A DNA stretch of 64,000 bases. Origin: Volutella citrinella. Taxonomy: Eukaryota > Ascomycota > Sordariomycetes > Hypocreales > Nectriaceae. Position 1 is the first letter of the stretch. Each line of letters starts with the position of its first letter. Location: assembly GCA_034401135.1 (NCBI GenBank), contig JAWZSP010000003.1, positions 4,154,001-4,218,000 of the forward strand, read 5' to 3'. The position numbers were made by a program, and so were the translations under genes. The notes below the pieces were generated by a model. It ran no database searches, was not told the DNA's origin, and was given only the letters and a program-made list of their open reading frames with translations. Below are positions 1 to 11,465 of the stretch, one piece after another.

Positions 1-3000
1 AACTCAAACGTGATTTTATGATGCTTGCTGCGCTTGAGCCGCAGCCGCCGCGATCGATGTGGGCGCTGCCGAACCGTCCGATTTGTAGAGGCTGTCACCG
101 TGGTGGGAGCAATCGACTCCGTCTCCGTGGCGTTGTCATTGAGTCCCTCGTTGATGGCCCGCGAGAGCTCTTGAGGGTCTCGGTTCGCAGGGATGCCGAT
201 ATAGATTGAGTTGAAAAGGAAGTCTCCAATCGCCTCCTCGTCCTCTATTTCTTCCTCATAGATATGGCCTTGCCCGGCACGAGCCTGCCGCTCATATGCC
301 TTGGCCTCGACATCCTCGACGGCTTTGGTAATTACCTCGCGAGTGTGTTCCCAGTCATACCCGTCAAATAGATTCCAGATAACGTGCACGTCCCGGACCG
401 AAACCTTGAGGGGGCTGTGCTTGACCAACTCACGAGGCGCTCGATCGTACGTGTTACGTTTCGAATTCCACACCTTGGCATTGGAATCCTGTGCTGAATC
501 ACGTCCGTAGTAGTCTTCATGGACATCAAGACCATCTGAATCCACCGAACCCTGGCTGTTGGGATCGAAGCCAGTCAGAAGGACCCCTTCGTTGGTGTCC
601 TTCATAGTTGTTCCGTGTGACATTATCGAGCTGCTTGTGGCGTCGAAAAGCTCCTCGCCCGCCGGCTCCTCGTAGAACTGCGACTCCACGTGAAGCGGAC
701 TGTCATTGGCATAGTCTGATCCGCTGCCCGCCATTTCCTGCGCTCCGGCAAAGTCTTGGTCAAAGTCATATTCACCCTCGGGTTTTCCAAACGCCTCAGC
801 AGAGATGGACGCCAGTAGATCTTGAACCGGGATCACATTAGTACGGTACTTGTTTTCCTTGCTGGGGGGCGTTGGGGGCTTGAGCGCGTTGGCCAGCGAG
901 ATGAGTGTCTGGGTGCTATCGGCGCAAGTCTCAAGGACAAGTAGATCATCTCGAAGCTCAACATTGAGTTGCTTCTCGCCGTCTTCTCCTTCCTTGACAT
1001 CAATGACGACCTTGGCTGATGAAATGTAGGAGATGTCGACGTAGCCTCGGGCACACATATCTGCAACTTGGCGGGACGCCGAGGCCGAAGCTGTCGATTT
1101 CTTTCCAACGAGAACATCTTCTGATGATACCGCAGAGACGTCATCGACGAGGAGAATAGACGCCTTGTGGATGTTCAAAACAGTATTTGTTTCAACTTCT
1201 TGGGGCAGGACGGCCACTAGATGTGCATCGGTAAGCACCAGGATCATCTGTGATGTCTGTCCAAGGGGGTTCAGGCCAATGAGGCAGTCTCTGAAGCCAA
1301 CATCCAGTGTCATTGGCTTTGATGCCTTTTGCTTCCCAGTCGAAGGGGCGGATTGATTCGAAAGGGCAGTGTGTGCCTGATCCCCTAAGTTCGCGACCGA
1401 CGCCGCGAGACTTGCTTCAAAGTCTTGCGGGGTCGCGTCTTCGCTCAGGTCTAATAGATCCATGATCGTCGGGACGCGGTATTCGATGCTCAGGTCCTGC
1501 ATCTTGAGCTTGACAACAGGTTCGATCTCGTCCCCAATAATCCTAGCCATCAAAACAGGGCCTCTTGCAGTGATGTCCTTGCCATCACTCGAAACAGAGT
1601 GCACCAGTTCCTCGGTTCTGTTCCGCTTCACTGAAATTCCATGGACCGCAACGGCCACCAGAGACGGAATGGTAATGTGGCCAAGGTGTAGATCTCTGAG
1701 CTCAGCCGCGAGATGGCCGAGTTTGCCTCCGAAGTCTAGGTTGACAGATACTTTCCCAACTTTACCCAGTGTCAAAAGGCCGGGCCTGTCATCTTCAGGC
1801 AGATATTTGGCAACAGTGGAGAGCTTTCCCAACTCTTCGACTAGGTTAGGAAGCACGGAGAGCTGCGACATGTTGTGCACGCGCAAATTGACGGATTCCA
1901 ATGAGGCTCTGAGCACCGAACCCTTCCTTCGCTGTCGCAGAAGCGTATCGACCATAATCTCGTCATTCGTATTATCAAATTTGACCTTTGACGGAATGAT
2001 CAATTCGAGGAGTTTCTCGAGATCCGCATCTTGCGGTGCCATCAGGAAATCCATTCGAACACCGCTGACTTCAGTCATGATCGAAGGTTCGGCTAGGGAG
2101 CCGGCCAAGTATGGCCCTGAGATGCGCAGCATGCTCACAGCGATACCAATGCCTTCATCTCGGCTAACCATCTTCAAGGCACTCGACTCCGCAGTGACCT
2201 TGCAGTCCTTACCCAAAAGTTCCACTAGCGTTCCTCCAATCCTCAAGTTTATCTTGTTCTCAGAGGCAGCAGATTTATCCCCAGGATCGATCGGGGTGTC
2301 GAAGCGAACGCCTCTGGGCTTTTGCTGTGGTAGGGCAGCGGGCTTTGGTGATGGCGACGGGCTTGATGCCATGGAAGCGCTCATGTTGAGGAAGCTACTC
2401 AAGCCTCCAAACCAACTGAATGTCTCATCTAGCCTCTGCAAGTCGACCTGGATGACCAGCGGCAGCGTCTCAACATCTATTTTGGTGCTTGTAGTTGTTT
2501 GCAGGATTTTAACACCGATATCCGTGCCAGAGGATAAAAAGGTATCTCGGATCGAGGTGCTCATTGGCCTGCCGCTGTCGAAGGAGATAATGTCGCCGTT
2601 GGCATAGCCAAACCGGAACTTTTCCACATCAATTTTGGTCATGGTGGCGGGCTGCGTAGATGGCTGGCCTCGAGTAGGCTGTCTAACCGGAGCCTCAGTT
2701 GGTGATACTGATATCGCCAAGTTTTGAAGTGACGCGTTCAATAGCACTTCTTTATCGAAGATGAAAGCAGCCGAATCAAGATATCGCTCCGACGTGTCCG
2801 AGACGCCACCTAATCTGCTCAAGAAGTTGAGATTGATCTCTTCAAGTAAGACTTTCAGCTCTGGCAGTTTGGCCTCAGAACCGGCGGCGGCTGGGTCGCT
2901 GGCTGGTTTTGGTGATGTCTCCTTGACAGCCTCGAGCAGCTTACCAACCACCATTGCGAGCAAAAAGCCAAGAGATGCATCAATGTTAACATCGATAGGG

Positions 3001-5269
3001 GACATAATGACCTCAAGGGAATTGTCAATGTCAGGGTTTGCAGCTGGAGCACTTTGTGCAGGCTTTGACGTTGCTGCATGGACCGAAAATGCGCCAGGCG
3101 CTTGCGGGTATACTGATCCTGCCACAGACTGGCCTAAATGAGAAACCGATTCGGCAGATGCTTGCTGCACATGAATATGCTTGTGTTGAGAGGGGATATA
3201 GACGGAAATACTCTTGAGGTTCAAGATCTCCTTGATTAATCGAGTTGGACCCTTCGGCGTCGGTGCATCGTCTTGTTGTGGTTCCGGTGTCCTGGGACGC
3301 GTCGGATCCAAATCAGTAAGGCAAGCTCTTGAGAAGGCAGGTGAAGAGGTTCCACTGTCAGATGTGTCTTGGGGAGATGGTGATGTTTTGCCACCAGTCG
3401 CTAGCATACGCTCATGGGTGGAAGAGGAGAAATATGCTGGGGGCGATGGCTCTCCATCGTCATCCCAGCCACCTGGCATCACGGCTCGGGGTGTCTCGGG
3501 TCTGGGCTCGGCTGCTCTCTCAACTGCGGCTTCTTTTTCGCCCACTTCCTCAGTGGTCTTGTCATTCCCCTTACTTTCAGCTTCAAGAGCTTCAGGTCTT
3601 TCTTCTTGTGTTGACTCCTGAGTGTCGTCGGGTTGGTCCAACAGCTTCGGCGTGCTGCGGGGCAACTCCTCAGTCTCCATAGACTCAGCCAACGGCCGTG
3701 AAACAGATGCAGAACTCTTTGTCGAGAAGGCGCTCATATACATGCTCTCTGCTTCCTCATGGGTGTACAGTTGTGACTGGGTTAGGTCCTCGGTCGATTT
3801 GCCGAGACTACTCTGTGATGATGCTGATCCGTCGACTGGACTATCCGACGTCTGAGGATGGATGGGATCGCTGGAAGCCAATCGGAATCCAACATCTAAC
3901 GCGGGCTCGGACCTGATCTCTTGGTGAGTGCTTGCCCATGGTGGCGAATCCTCGTCAAGAGTAATGGTATGTGCGGCTCTATCGTCCGGGAACATGGCTG
4001 AGTGAAACATGGGCTCCTCGGGAAGGACATCTGCTGGCTCATGGTACATGGAGGCACGCGGCGTAGCGGGACTATCCTCAATCTCATCCTCGGGCGCTTC
4101 AGAAAACTCATAGGGGATAGCGAGGGCCTCCTCACTGTCGGCAAGTGGGTAATCTGAATCAGACGTTGCCTCGGGTTCAGACTGTCGGCTGTGAAAGCTG
4201 CCCTTCAGCGAGGCTACAGATGAGGCTACAGACGAGGTTGTAGATTCACCTGTGAGCCCGGCTGGGATGGTTCTCTGCGAAACGGGGGTCGGCTGGCGAA
4301 ATGTTGCGCTCCTGGTTATCGAAGGGGAGGATGCGACGGAAGCGGATGCCATGGAAGGCGACTGAGCCAAAGCTGAAAAGACATTTGCTTCTGTTATCAG
4401 GTAAGCCCTGATGTTAGACAGCGAAATATGACGCTTCCCCTCCTTTGGCACGATGGAAGAGTCCTGGCCTTGCGGTTGTGATGTGACACCCTCGATATCG
4501 ATGTCTTGCAGTGCAATTTGGAAGGTAACGATCTCGGTTGTTTGAGCGCCTGGCTCAACAGGAGTCTCTATATCAAGTTGGAAAGTGACGCCACTTATCT
4601 TGACTTGCATGCGATCAACAACACCCTGGAGGAAGTCCGCGAGGAACGCCGGGAGAGACAGTGGTTGGCCCGTGCCGAAGGCTAAGTCGTCTTCGCTACC
4701 GTCGTCGCTCATTGACACCGAAGCCCCCAGGTCCTGTGTCTCTGCAGCAAGTGCGTCCTCAAGCTTTCGGCGTTCGGACGACGGCTGTGTATCTAGGAAC
4801 GACTGCGCTAGGTCGACTGTGTTTGGCACAAGGGCGATATCATCGGGGGTCTTTGCACCTGATGTGCGGCTCGGTTTCGAATCGGGCCCTCGGACCTGGA
4901 GGGAAATGCCGACACCATCGACCTCGATCATAATGGGACTGGTGTAGAAGTCCATCGGTATGGTAACTCGGAGACGGAGGACTTTGGCCTTTTGCAGTCT
5001 GAAGGACGAGGGGAGGTTGAGCAGCTTCTCAAGTTTCTAGAACGAGTCATGTTAGGCGAGAGGGAAAGCACGAAGAGAAGGGGGAGACCACAAACATCAA
5101 GCTTGATGCCAACATCTCGAAACTCGAACACGGTGTTGACGCCCAAGGCCAGGTCTAGGTTCTCCAGGTCGAGGGCGTCTGCGTCTAAGAGCTCCAGCCG
5201 TGATAGGGCGTACCGCAGCAGCCGCTTGGGCATGGTGGAGCTGCGGAAGGACTGGAAAAGGGCCGCCAT
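1..5269 (-). CDS. ATG2: Autophagy-related lipid transfer protein ATG2 (C-terminus beyond window)
   Basis: ATG2 is the bridge-like lipid transfer protein that links ER exit sites to the growing phagophore together with ATG9 and ATG18. The start at 5269 opens with an FQSF(R)SS...[17 protein letters not shown] stretch, the chorein-type N-terminus typical of fungal ATG2. Exon 1 is 5096-5269, a 59-nt intron is 5037-5095, and exon 2 runs open from 5036 to base 1. The splice joins KLD to KLEKLLNLP in frame. Late in the protein, about residues 1600-1640, the stretch [19 protein letters not shown] matches the conserved ATG2 C-terminal region, and the last visible residues read SKHHKITFE. About 1,736 residues are visible; fungal ATG2 proteins are usually around 2,000 or more, so the final part lies outside. 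The middle is Ser/Thr/Pro-rich, as in other filamentous fungi. I checked the frame at several points but did not translate every codon. Confidence 0.93.
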
Positions 5270-7420
5270 GGTGATTCTTGGCGAGGCCCAGCCTGTCGGA
5301 GATGTTGTGAGGAAGGAAGATGGCGGCGAGCGTCCGGCGCCGACAGGCAGGATGTGGACAGGCGTCGTTAGGCAGACCCGGCGGTTGGGGTGCTATCAGA
5401 TGGGCGCGCCCCTGCCACCAGAGTGCGGGGGCCGTAGCGCACTTTCAGAGGAGACGAAAGGCCATGAGGAGGCGAGGAGGGATGATAGGAGGGGACGAAA
5501 GGCAGGCCGGTCGGAAGGGCGAGGGACGTTTTGGTCGTGTGAGCTAGAGAAGGGGGCCGGAGCGGTGACGGTTTACAGGAATTAGGCCGGCCGACAGATT
5601 ATCGATGTCGCAAACCCGTGGTCGCGTCACCCGTCACATGAAGTGGAGGGGCGGCCAGGTGAAGCGCCAACTGAGTGGGATGGAGACAGCCGGGAACCAG
5701 GATGGTGCTCTTCTAAAAAGCGGTACGTACCCGCGCCTTGACGCAACTTATTCCAGGCTAAATGCTACAGGGTCTAGCACTTTAGCGGCCACCTGCGCCA
5801 AGCACCATGGGGGGGTACACCCTGTGGGCAGGATACAGGTACTACACTTCAGGTACCAGGCAGTGTTGGCGTTTTCTTGGACATGCCTGGGAGAAGCTTC
5901 CACCTGAAGCAAGACAAGAATAAGTTTTTCAGGACAAAGACCTTGAAGCTGTATATCCTGATGAAGAAAAAAAAAAAAAAAAGTGGCAAACGCATGGGTG
6001 GACTGCCAGCGGTGGTAGGTGCAGACTCAGTGGGAGCCAAACGCCGCATGCAATGGCGCGGAGCGGATAAACCAACACCACCGTGACTTGGTGGTCACGC
6101 TCATCGTCAGTGCAGCACTTATTATACTTCATAATTTGCAAACGGCCAAGAGGAACAGCCTTTGATAATGTACAATTTGGTCTAGAGTCAACTTCAATGA
6201 CTGAAGCTGGTTGCGATGAATAAACAAGGATTTCGGTGTTTGTGCGATGTGAGACATACCACGAACATCAGTCGAGCGTCGGTGCCAGGGCTGGCCTAGA
6301 AATATTGAATGTCATTCGCTGCGTACATCTATCAAGGATTGGAAAGTTACACTGTTCAAGGGGCGATTCCTTGAAAAGGTAACTGGGCGTATTACAACAT
6401 CTGAATGTGTAGTATGCTATGATTATCCCCCGCCCCTTGCATTGAGCACATGTACCGAGAGGATAGGGCACTGGAGGGTGGAGGGTGGAGGGCCACGATT
6501 TTGAGGACCTCGATGGTTGCGACTGAAGTGTCGATTATTGACCCTAGCTTGAGTTCCCTTTCGATGTTCTTTGAAATTATTCATTGCATGCCAGCTAGCA
6601 AATATTCGATCCTTGATGTGTCAACACCGGAAACCAAAATCACTGGACTGTGAATGAGAGCATGTATAATTATATGTAGATACCAGACAGCAGTGCATAC
6701 ATGTAGTTGCGTCTGGTTTTGAAATTTGAAGTCATCGGCTACCTTGGCCGCTTCTTGACTTGATTCTGAGTGTAGTGGCAGGGCTTTCAATATTCATGAC
6801 CCTATTTTGTATTACCTATATTGGTCGCTTGGCAGCCTTTACGATATGTGTATGCTTGTAGCAGGTCATGATTGCCACGGTTGGTTCAATGGCCCGAAGA
6901 ACAAGAGCATCAAATGCCAAGTCGTTACTTCCAGTTGGCCAGTTGGTGTCCAGTGCCACAACGAACATGGAGCACGGCTAACCTCATTCTTGACTGCATG
7001 TGGATGCATTACGCTGAAGACCCTCATCGTAGCCAAACAGCAGCATTGCTCCACTGTCGGATTGATTGCCCCATATCTCCAGCCAGGTTCAGTACTGGGA
7101 TGAAAGGGTCGGCAACTCGGCAATAAGCCACCTGTAACTATGGCCGGCCGGCTGGTCGTAGTGGGGATTCCAGTCGTCACCCCGCCTTTTGGTGCCGCCC
7201 CCATCCGTCCCTCGTCAGCCCAGGAACACCTTTCTATGGTTCCAAACAGTCATTGTGAGATCATCATAAGTATCTTTGAAAAAGGTGGCGTATTGGAACA
7301 CCCTGCCAGCGAAACCAAGTCTTGCCGCCGTATGCCTATTCTTCGGTCAACGACTTGACTCAGACTGAAAGCAGCCTGGCTGAATCCGCGCTCAGCTCAA
7401 TAACCCCAAAGGAACTGAAG
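5270..7420. other. Intergenic region between divergent ATG2 and hydrolase genes
   Basis: This 2.1 kb stretch separates two divergently transcribed genes and must carry both promoters. I find no ORF with family resemblance, no tRNA and no splice-signal pairs that build a gene. The only landmark is a run of 16 A residues at 5967-5982. Confidence 0.6.
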
Positions 7421-8911
7421 ATGGCCGAGCTTGACGCTTTGTTAAGGGACTACACAGACCTCAAAACGGGTGACATTCACGGTGCTACTTTCGTGGCCGT
7501 CGATAGCAAAGGTACGGTTTCGGCTCTATGTTCCTGAGTCGTGAGGTCCCCTGGCCTTCGATTGCATCTGGAAAAAGCACTGCTATCTGGATTGTATGCT
7601 AAACATGTTTGTCACCCAGGAAATGACATCTATCGCAAGTCTTTTGGCCACAAAAAGGTAGACCCGACCAACTCACCCCCTTTATCTCCGGATACGAAGG
7701 CTTGGATCGCAAGTCTGACAAAGCTCACCACCTCGGTCTGTGTGATGCAGCTTGTCGAACGAGGACTGGTTGGGCTGGACGATGATGTTCGAGAAATTGT
7801 TCCCCAGCTTAAGGAGTTGAAAGTCCTCACCGGCTTTGAAGGCGAGACGGGGTCCGATGAAGCGGAGGCGGGCTTCAGTGCAGAGTTACCCCCAAAGCCA
7901 AAGGGGGATCCAATCCTGGAGGACATCAAAGGCCCCATCACACTTCGGTAAGTGTCAAGGTTGTGCGACCATGTATCCCTGGGTGAAATGAGCTTGACCA
8001 AAGGCACGCCACCCATCGACGGCTACTAACAATTGAATGCGGCAATGTAGTCAACTAGTGTCCCACACCTCAGGGTTTTGCTACGACCTGGCTGACCCTC
8101 TGATCAAAAAATGGTCTGCCTGGAAAGGCCGCGACATCAACATGTGGGATGGGACCATCGACGGATTTACCCACCCCCTCGTCTTCCAGCCAGGCACCTC
8201 TTGGAGGTACGGGCCCGGCCTCGAGTGGGCAGGCCAAGTCCTTGAAAAGCTCACGGGGAAGACACTGGAAGAGTACCAACAGGAAAACATCTGGCAGCCC
8301 CTCGGAGCAACGGACACGACCTTCTTCCCAGCCAAACGGGACCTCACTCGTGACGACCTCCATGAGCCCGCCGTCCGCTCTCAATTTCAAGGGCGACGGA
8401 ACCTCCAGAGTGGCTCGGTGGATTGGAAATTCGACTGTCGCGATGCCTTGGGCGGGGGTGGGCTATACTCGACTGCCAACGACTACAGCAAGCTCCTGGC
8501 TGCCTTGGTTGGCGGAGGGGGTCCCTTGCTGAGCAAAGCTTCCGTTGACGAAATGCTTCGTCCTCAGATGGATGAGCTGCCGGTCGCGGGCATGAGAGAG
8601 CGGTATGGCCCTAGTATGAAGCTCCCCCAACGCAGAGAAAAGTGATCATTGTTCGCTAACACAAACACAAAGGCATCGCCGAACCGCAACATTCTCTGTG
8701 TGGATTCGTGACCATGGAGCAGACCAAGGGGCGAAGGAAGAAGCTCTCGGTCGATTGGTCCGGGTTACCGAACCTGTTCTGGTTTATTGATCCCGAGAGT
8801 GGTGTCGCGGCGACAATGTTCACCCAGATAATGCCAACGGGCGACATGGTGGCCAGGGAGCTTTGGGCAAAGCTGGAGGAAGCCCTGTACAGGATTGTTG
8901 ATGCGAACTGA
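7421..8911 (+). CDS. Serine beta-lactamase-like hydrolase/transesterase (class C fold)
   Basis: This is a member of the beta-lactamase/transpeptidase-like superfamily (EstB, LovD and relatives), serine enzymes that act as esterases, transesterases or acyltransferases. Four exons are inferred: 7421-7511, 7620-7947, 8051-8613 and 8673-8911, giving 406 residues. The S-x-x-K nucleophile motif is SLTK at residues 62-65, followed by family landmarks LRQLVSHTSGF, FQPGTSWRYGPGLEWAG (which holds the conserved Tyr) and LGGGGLYSTANDYSKLL. The C-terminal exon carries GRRKKLSVDWSGLPNLFW and ends shortly after a TMFTQI strand, as in fungal homologues. The ATG at 7421 is chosen because it gives the usual MAxLDxLL N-terminus; the frame stays open upstream but without another ATG. 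The third intron (8614-8672) has the least certain donor. No signal peptide is seen, so a cytosolic location is likely. The substrate is unknown, and no biosynthetic cluster surrounds the gene. Confidence 0.85.
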
Positions 8912-9650
8912 GATGAATGCGCGCGCCGCCGTTGAGGGTGGGGTCTGCTCAAATGGCCGACGTACTGGTATTGCGAGACTTCATGTAGAAGATGGCCGAC
9001 CGGATGGGTTAGAACAATCGTCAACTGACTTGGAGTCCGATTGCTGACAGGTCTCATGAGCCCCTCGTGATCTCTCTACCACAAAATACCGGTCAAAATG
9101 AAGATAGCGGCGAAAAACCCAATTGTAGGCCTCGGTTCGTGTCGGGCACGGGAGCACCGAGCCCGTACCCCACGACGGACACTTTCCAACCTGCGAGATG
9201 AGGCTTGTGCTAGACAGATGGGGAATTCGACAATTGCCATTTTGGGATGATTCACTATGATTCATCCCCCCTCTGTGAGTCAACTGTCGTCTTATTCGAG
9301 GGAGCCTGTGGGGGGTGTTCCAGTAGCGCTGCGCCTGGGCCAGAACAGGCGGGGGATCCCCTACCGTGACTCACTGTCACCCGACCCCTACCAAGCCGCC
9401 AAAGCCAAACGGCCAGTGGCAACGCCGTGATTCGACAGCCACAGTTGTCAAGCAATGGATGGACTTGGGATGCTTGCATCATCCGATTCAACTGCTCACA
9501 GCACTGGTTTGTTCCACTGCGAAGAAGATATATAAGTTCAATTGAATCCATTGCATCTCTGGAGCAAGAAAAGCATCAAAAATCTAGTATCATCCCAACC
9601 CCGGAGCTCAATTTAGCCCAACAACCACGACGATTTCTGCATTTATTGAC
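8912..9650. other. Intergenic region with promoter of the zinc-finger gene
   Basis: This stretch holds the 3' flank of the hydrolase gene and the upstream region of the zinc-finger gene. Apart from the TATA-like site listed separately I see no gene. Confidence 0.6.
9529..9536 (+). promoter_or_regulatory. TATA-like element upstream of the REI1-like gene
   Basis: The octamer TATATAAG lies 115-122 bases before the ATG at 9651. It is the only good TATA match near this start. Position and match are the only evidence. Confidence 0.4.
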
Positions 9651-10649
9651 ATGATCGGCACGACGACTACTGCAACAACTACCACGACCACCACCAGCAC
9701 TTCCCTGTTGGCTCCCCCAATGAGTCTATCAACAATTCCAGAAACAAAGTCTACCACCACATTCTCCAAAGAGTCAATAGACTCTTCTGTCGCGGCCATG
9801 CCACAATTCATCCCTCGCCAATGCCTGTTCTGTCCCAGAACCTCGCCAACCTTCCTCGACAGCATGATGCACATGCAGAAATCGCATGGCCTCTTTGTCC
9901 CTCAGAAGGATCGCCTAGTAGTTGATCTTGAAACTCTCTTCAAATATCTTCATCTCGTTATTTTCGGGTACCGAGAATGCATCCAATGCGGCACCGTGCG
10001 GTCGACAGTGCAAGCGGTGCAGCAGCATATGACCGGCAAGGGCCACTGCAAGTTTGATGCTTCGGCAGACGGCTCTGAATTCGCTGACTTTTACGACTTT
10101 TCTGAGCCTGACGACGAGGTCCCAGAGAGCGATGTCGAGGAGGAGGAGAGCAGCACAACGGAGGCGACACGAAGTTCAAGTCGAAAAGCACGGATGGCGG
10201 GCGAGGACTCGATCCGATTGCCATCAGGGAGAATTATATCGAGACAGTCAGCGCAGACCGGCCCGTCATTATCACAATTGCGCCGTCGAATCCGCGCCTC
10301 GGCACCACAAATCGAATATTCAATAATAGAGCCCGAGATGCCTGAAGAGCCGGCGCCCAGCGACGCGCGCGCCAGTTCAGACACACGCGGCCCACAGGCA
10401 CTATCAAGGAGGGAGAAACGAGAAAAGGCGACGCTGCGACACCAGCTGGCAAGCATGAGCGCCAACGACCGGAACAGCTTAATGCATCTGCCGGCGTCTC
10501 GGCAGCGCGCGATACTGGCGACGCAGCACGCGCTCGTAGAAAGGGTGCAGAAGGAGGAGCAGCGGCAGCGGAGCAAGATTGACCGGAAGGGGAACAAGAA
10601 CTTGTATGCATACTGGAATACGGAAACGCCCGTCTACATGTGTGGTTAG
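9651..10649 (+). CDS. REI1/ZNF622-like C2H2 zinc-finger protein lacking N-terminal fingers
   Basis: This single-exon protein of 332 residues contains the second half of a REI1/ZNF622-type pre-60S biogenesis factor. The fingers are at about residues 58-80 ([19 protein letters not shown], then a His) and 110-132 (C-x2-C...H-x5-H around [18 protein letters not shown]). The linker [21 protein letters not shown] between them is nearly diagnostic of the family. Canonical REI1 has one or two further zinc fingers before this unit; here the N-terminus is instead a Thr-rich tract, [12 protein letters not shown]. An acidic segment (about 145-165) and a Lys/Arg-rich C-terminus follow. The ATG at 9651 comes directly after a likely 5'UTR with a TATA-like site at 9529. 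It could be a paralogue of the true REI1, which would be elsewhere in the genome, or a truncated copy with a separate role. The family call is secure; the function is not. Confidence 0.8.
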   Translation: MIGTTTTATTTTTTTSTSLLAPPMSLSTIPETKSTTTFSKESIDSSVAAMPQFIPRQCLFCPRTSPTFLDSMMHMQKSHGLFVPQKDRLVVDLETLFKYLHLVIFGYRECIQCGTVRSTVQAVQQHMTGKGHCKFDASADGSEFADFYDFSEPDDEVPESDVEEEESSTTEATRSSSRKARMAGEDSIRLPSGRIISRQSAQTGPSLSQLRRRIRASAPQIEYSIIEPEMPEEPAPSDARASSDTRGPQALSRREKREKATLRHQLASMSANDRNSLMHLPASRQRAILATQHALVERVQKEEQRQRSKIDRKGNKNLYAYWNTETPVYMCG

Positions 10650-11084
10650 ATGTATGGGCTTCATTTGGAGTTGGCTGCTCGCAGTCCGTCCTTTGGTACA
10701 TACATGTACTAGCCGAGGGCGTTGACATCGCCCAGTAATGTGAATTTTTTTTAAACCATTGACAACATGCTTCGGTGACCGTGGTGGAATTGGTTTGAAC
10801 CATGATATTCGATTTCTAAGTCTTATCAGGATATCTTGGCGAATACACGTGCTTGACAGGACAGGACAGTGGCATTGATAGGTGAGTACATGTATGCAGG
10901 TGGTAACTATTCACAAGCCCACGGAGGCAGCATTGTGTCTTCTTTACAGATCATCCGTTCAATCTGTAAGCAAAAGACCATAATCTTCAGTGTAATCGTA
11001 TGCATTTGAGTTGCAACACCTTGCTACAACGGATGGTCTCGGAATTGCCAATATAGTACGCAAGACAATAGAACTGACCAATCA
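10650..11084. other. Intergenic region before tRNA
   Basis: This stretch contains the 3' flank of the zinc-finger gene and the 5' flank of the tRNA. No other feature is visible. Confidence 0.6.
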
Positions 11085-11191
11085 GACACAGTGGCGTAGT
11101 GGTTATCGCGTATCCCTGCTAGATGTGCTCATGCACTCCTTCAGACTAGGATATCTCTTCGGAGGCGCAGGTTCGAATCCTGTCTGTGTCG
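11085..11191 (+). tRNA. tRNA-Ser, anticodon GCT, with 26-nt intron
   Basis: The acceptor stem GACACAG (11085-11091) pairs perfectly with CTGTGTC (11184-11190), followed by discriminator G at 11191, as expected for serine tRNAs. The A box TGGCGTAGTGG and the B box GGTTCGAATCC (11170-11180) are intact. The anticodon stem TATCC/GGATA flanks a loop CT-GCT-A with anticodon at 11118-11120, which decodes AGC/AGU serine codons. The loop is interrupted after position 37 by an intron at 11122-11147. A long variable arm (TCTC-TTCG-GAGG) confirms class II. A T5 run follows at 11199-11203. Confidence 0.97.
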
Positions 11192-11198
11192 TCTCTTC

Positions 11199-11203
11199 TT
11201 TTT
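11199..11203 (+). terminator. RNA polymerase III terminator of tRNA-Ser
   Basis: A run of five T residues starts eight bases after the tRNA 3' end, the normal Pol III stop signal. Confidence 0.7.
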
Positions 11204-11465
11204 GTCCTCTCGTCGTTTCTTTTTGTGTGCAAAGCCGCCTGCATCGTGTCGTTGCCTCGGGTCCCTATGTATGAGTCTACGGTGGTTGCGAAAACTGTCG
11301 TGAGAGAGAAGGAAGCCCACGAGCAACCCAAATCGACAGCTTGAAGCGCGCTGCTACTACCACAGCATTCCGGATTTAATATATCTATAGCTGCCTGTCT
11401 CGGGCTACGGCCCTGACCGTCTCCTCCATCGCTTGAAGCCACCCGCTCAGTCTTGCGCCTCCTAC

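Noticed and set aside
1462..2607. 381-codon plus-strand open frame
   Set aside because: It lies antisense within the open ATG2 exon and is Ser/Leu/Arg-biased, as expected for a complementary frame. No domain is visible.
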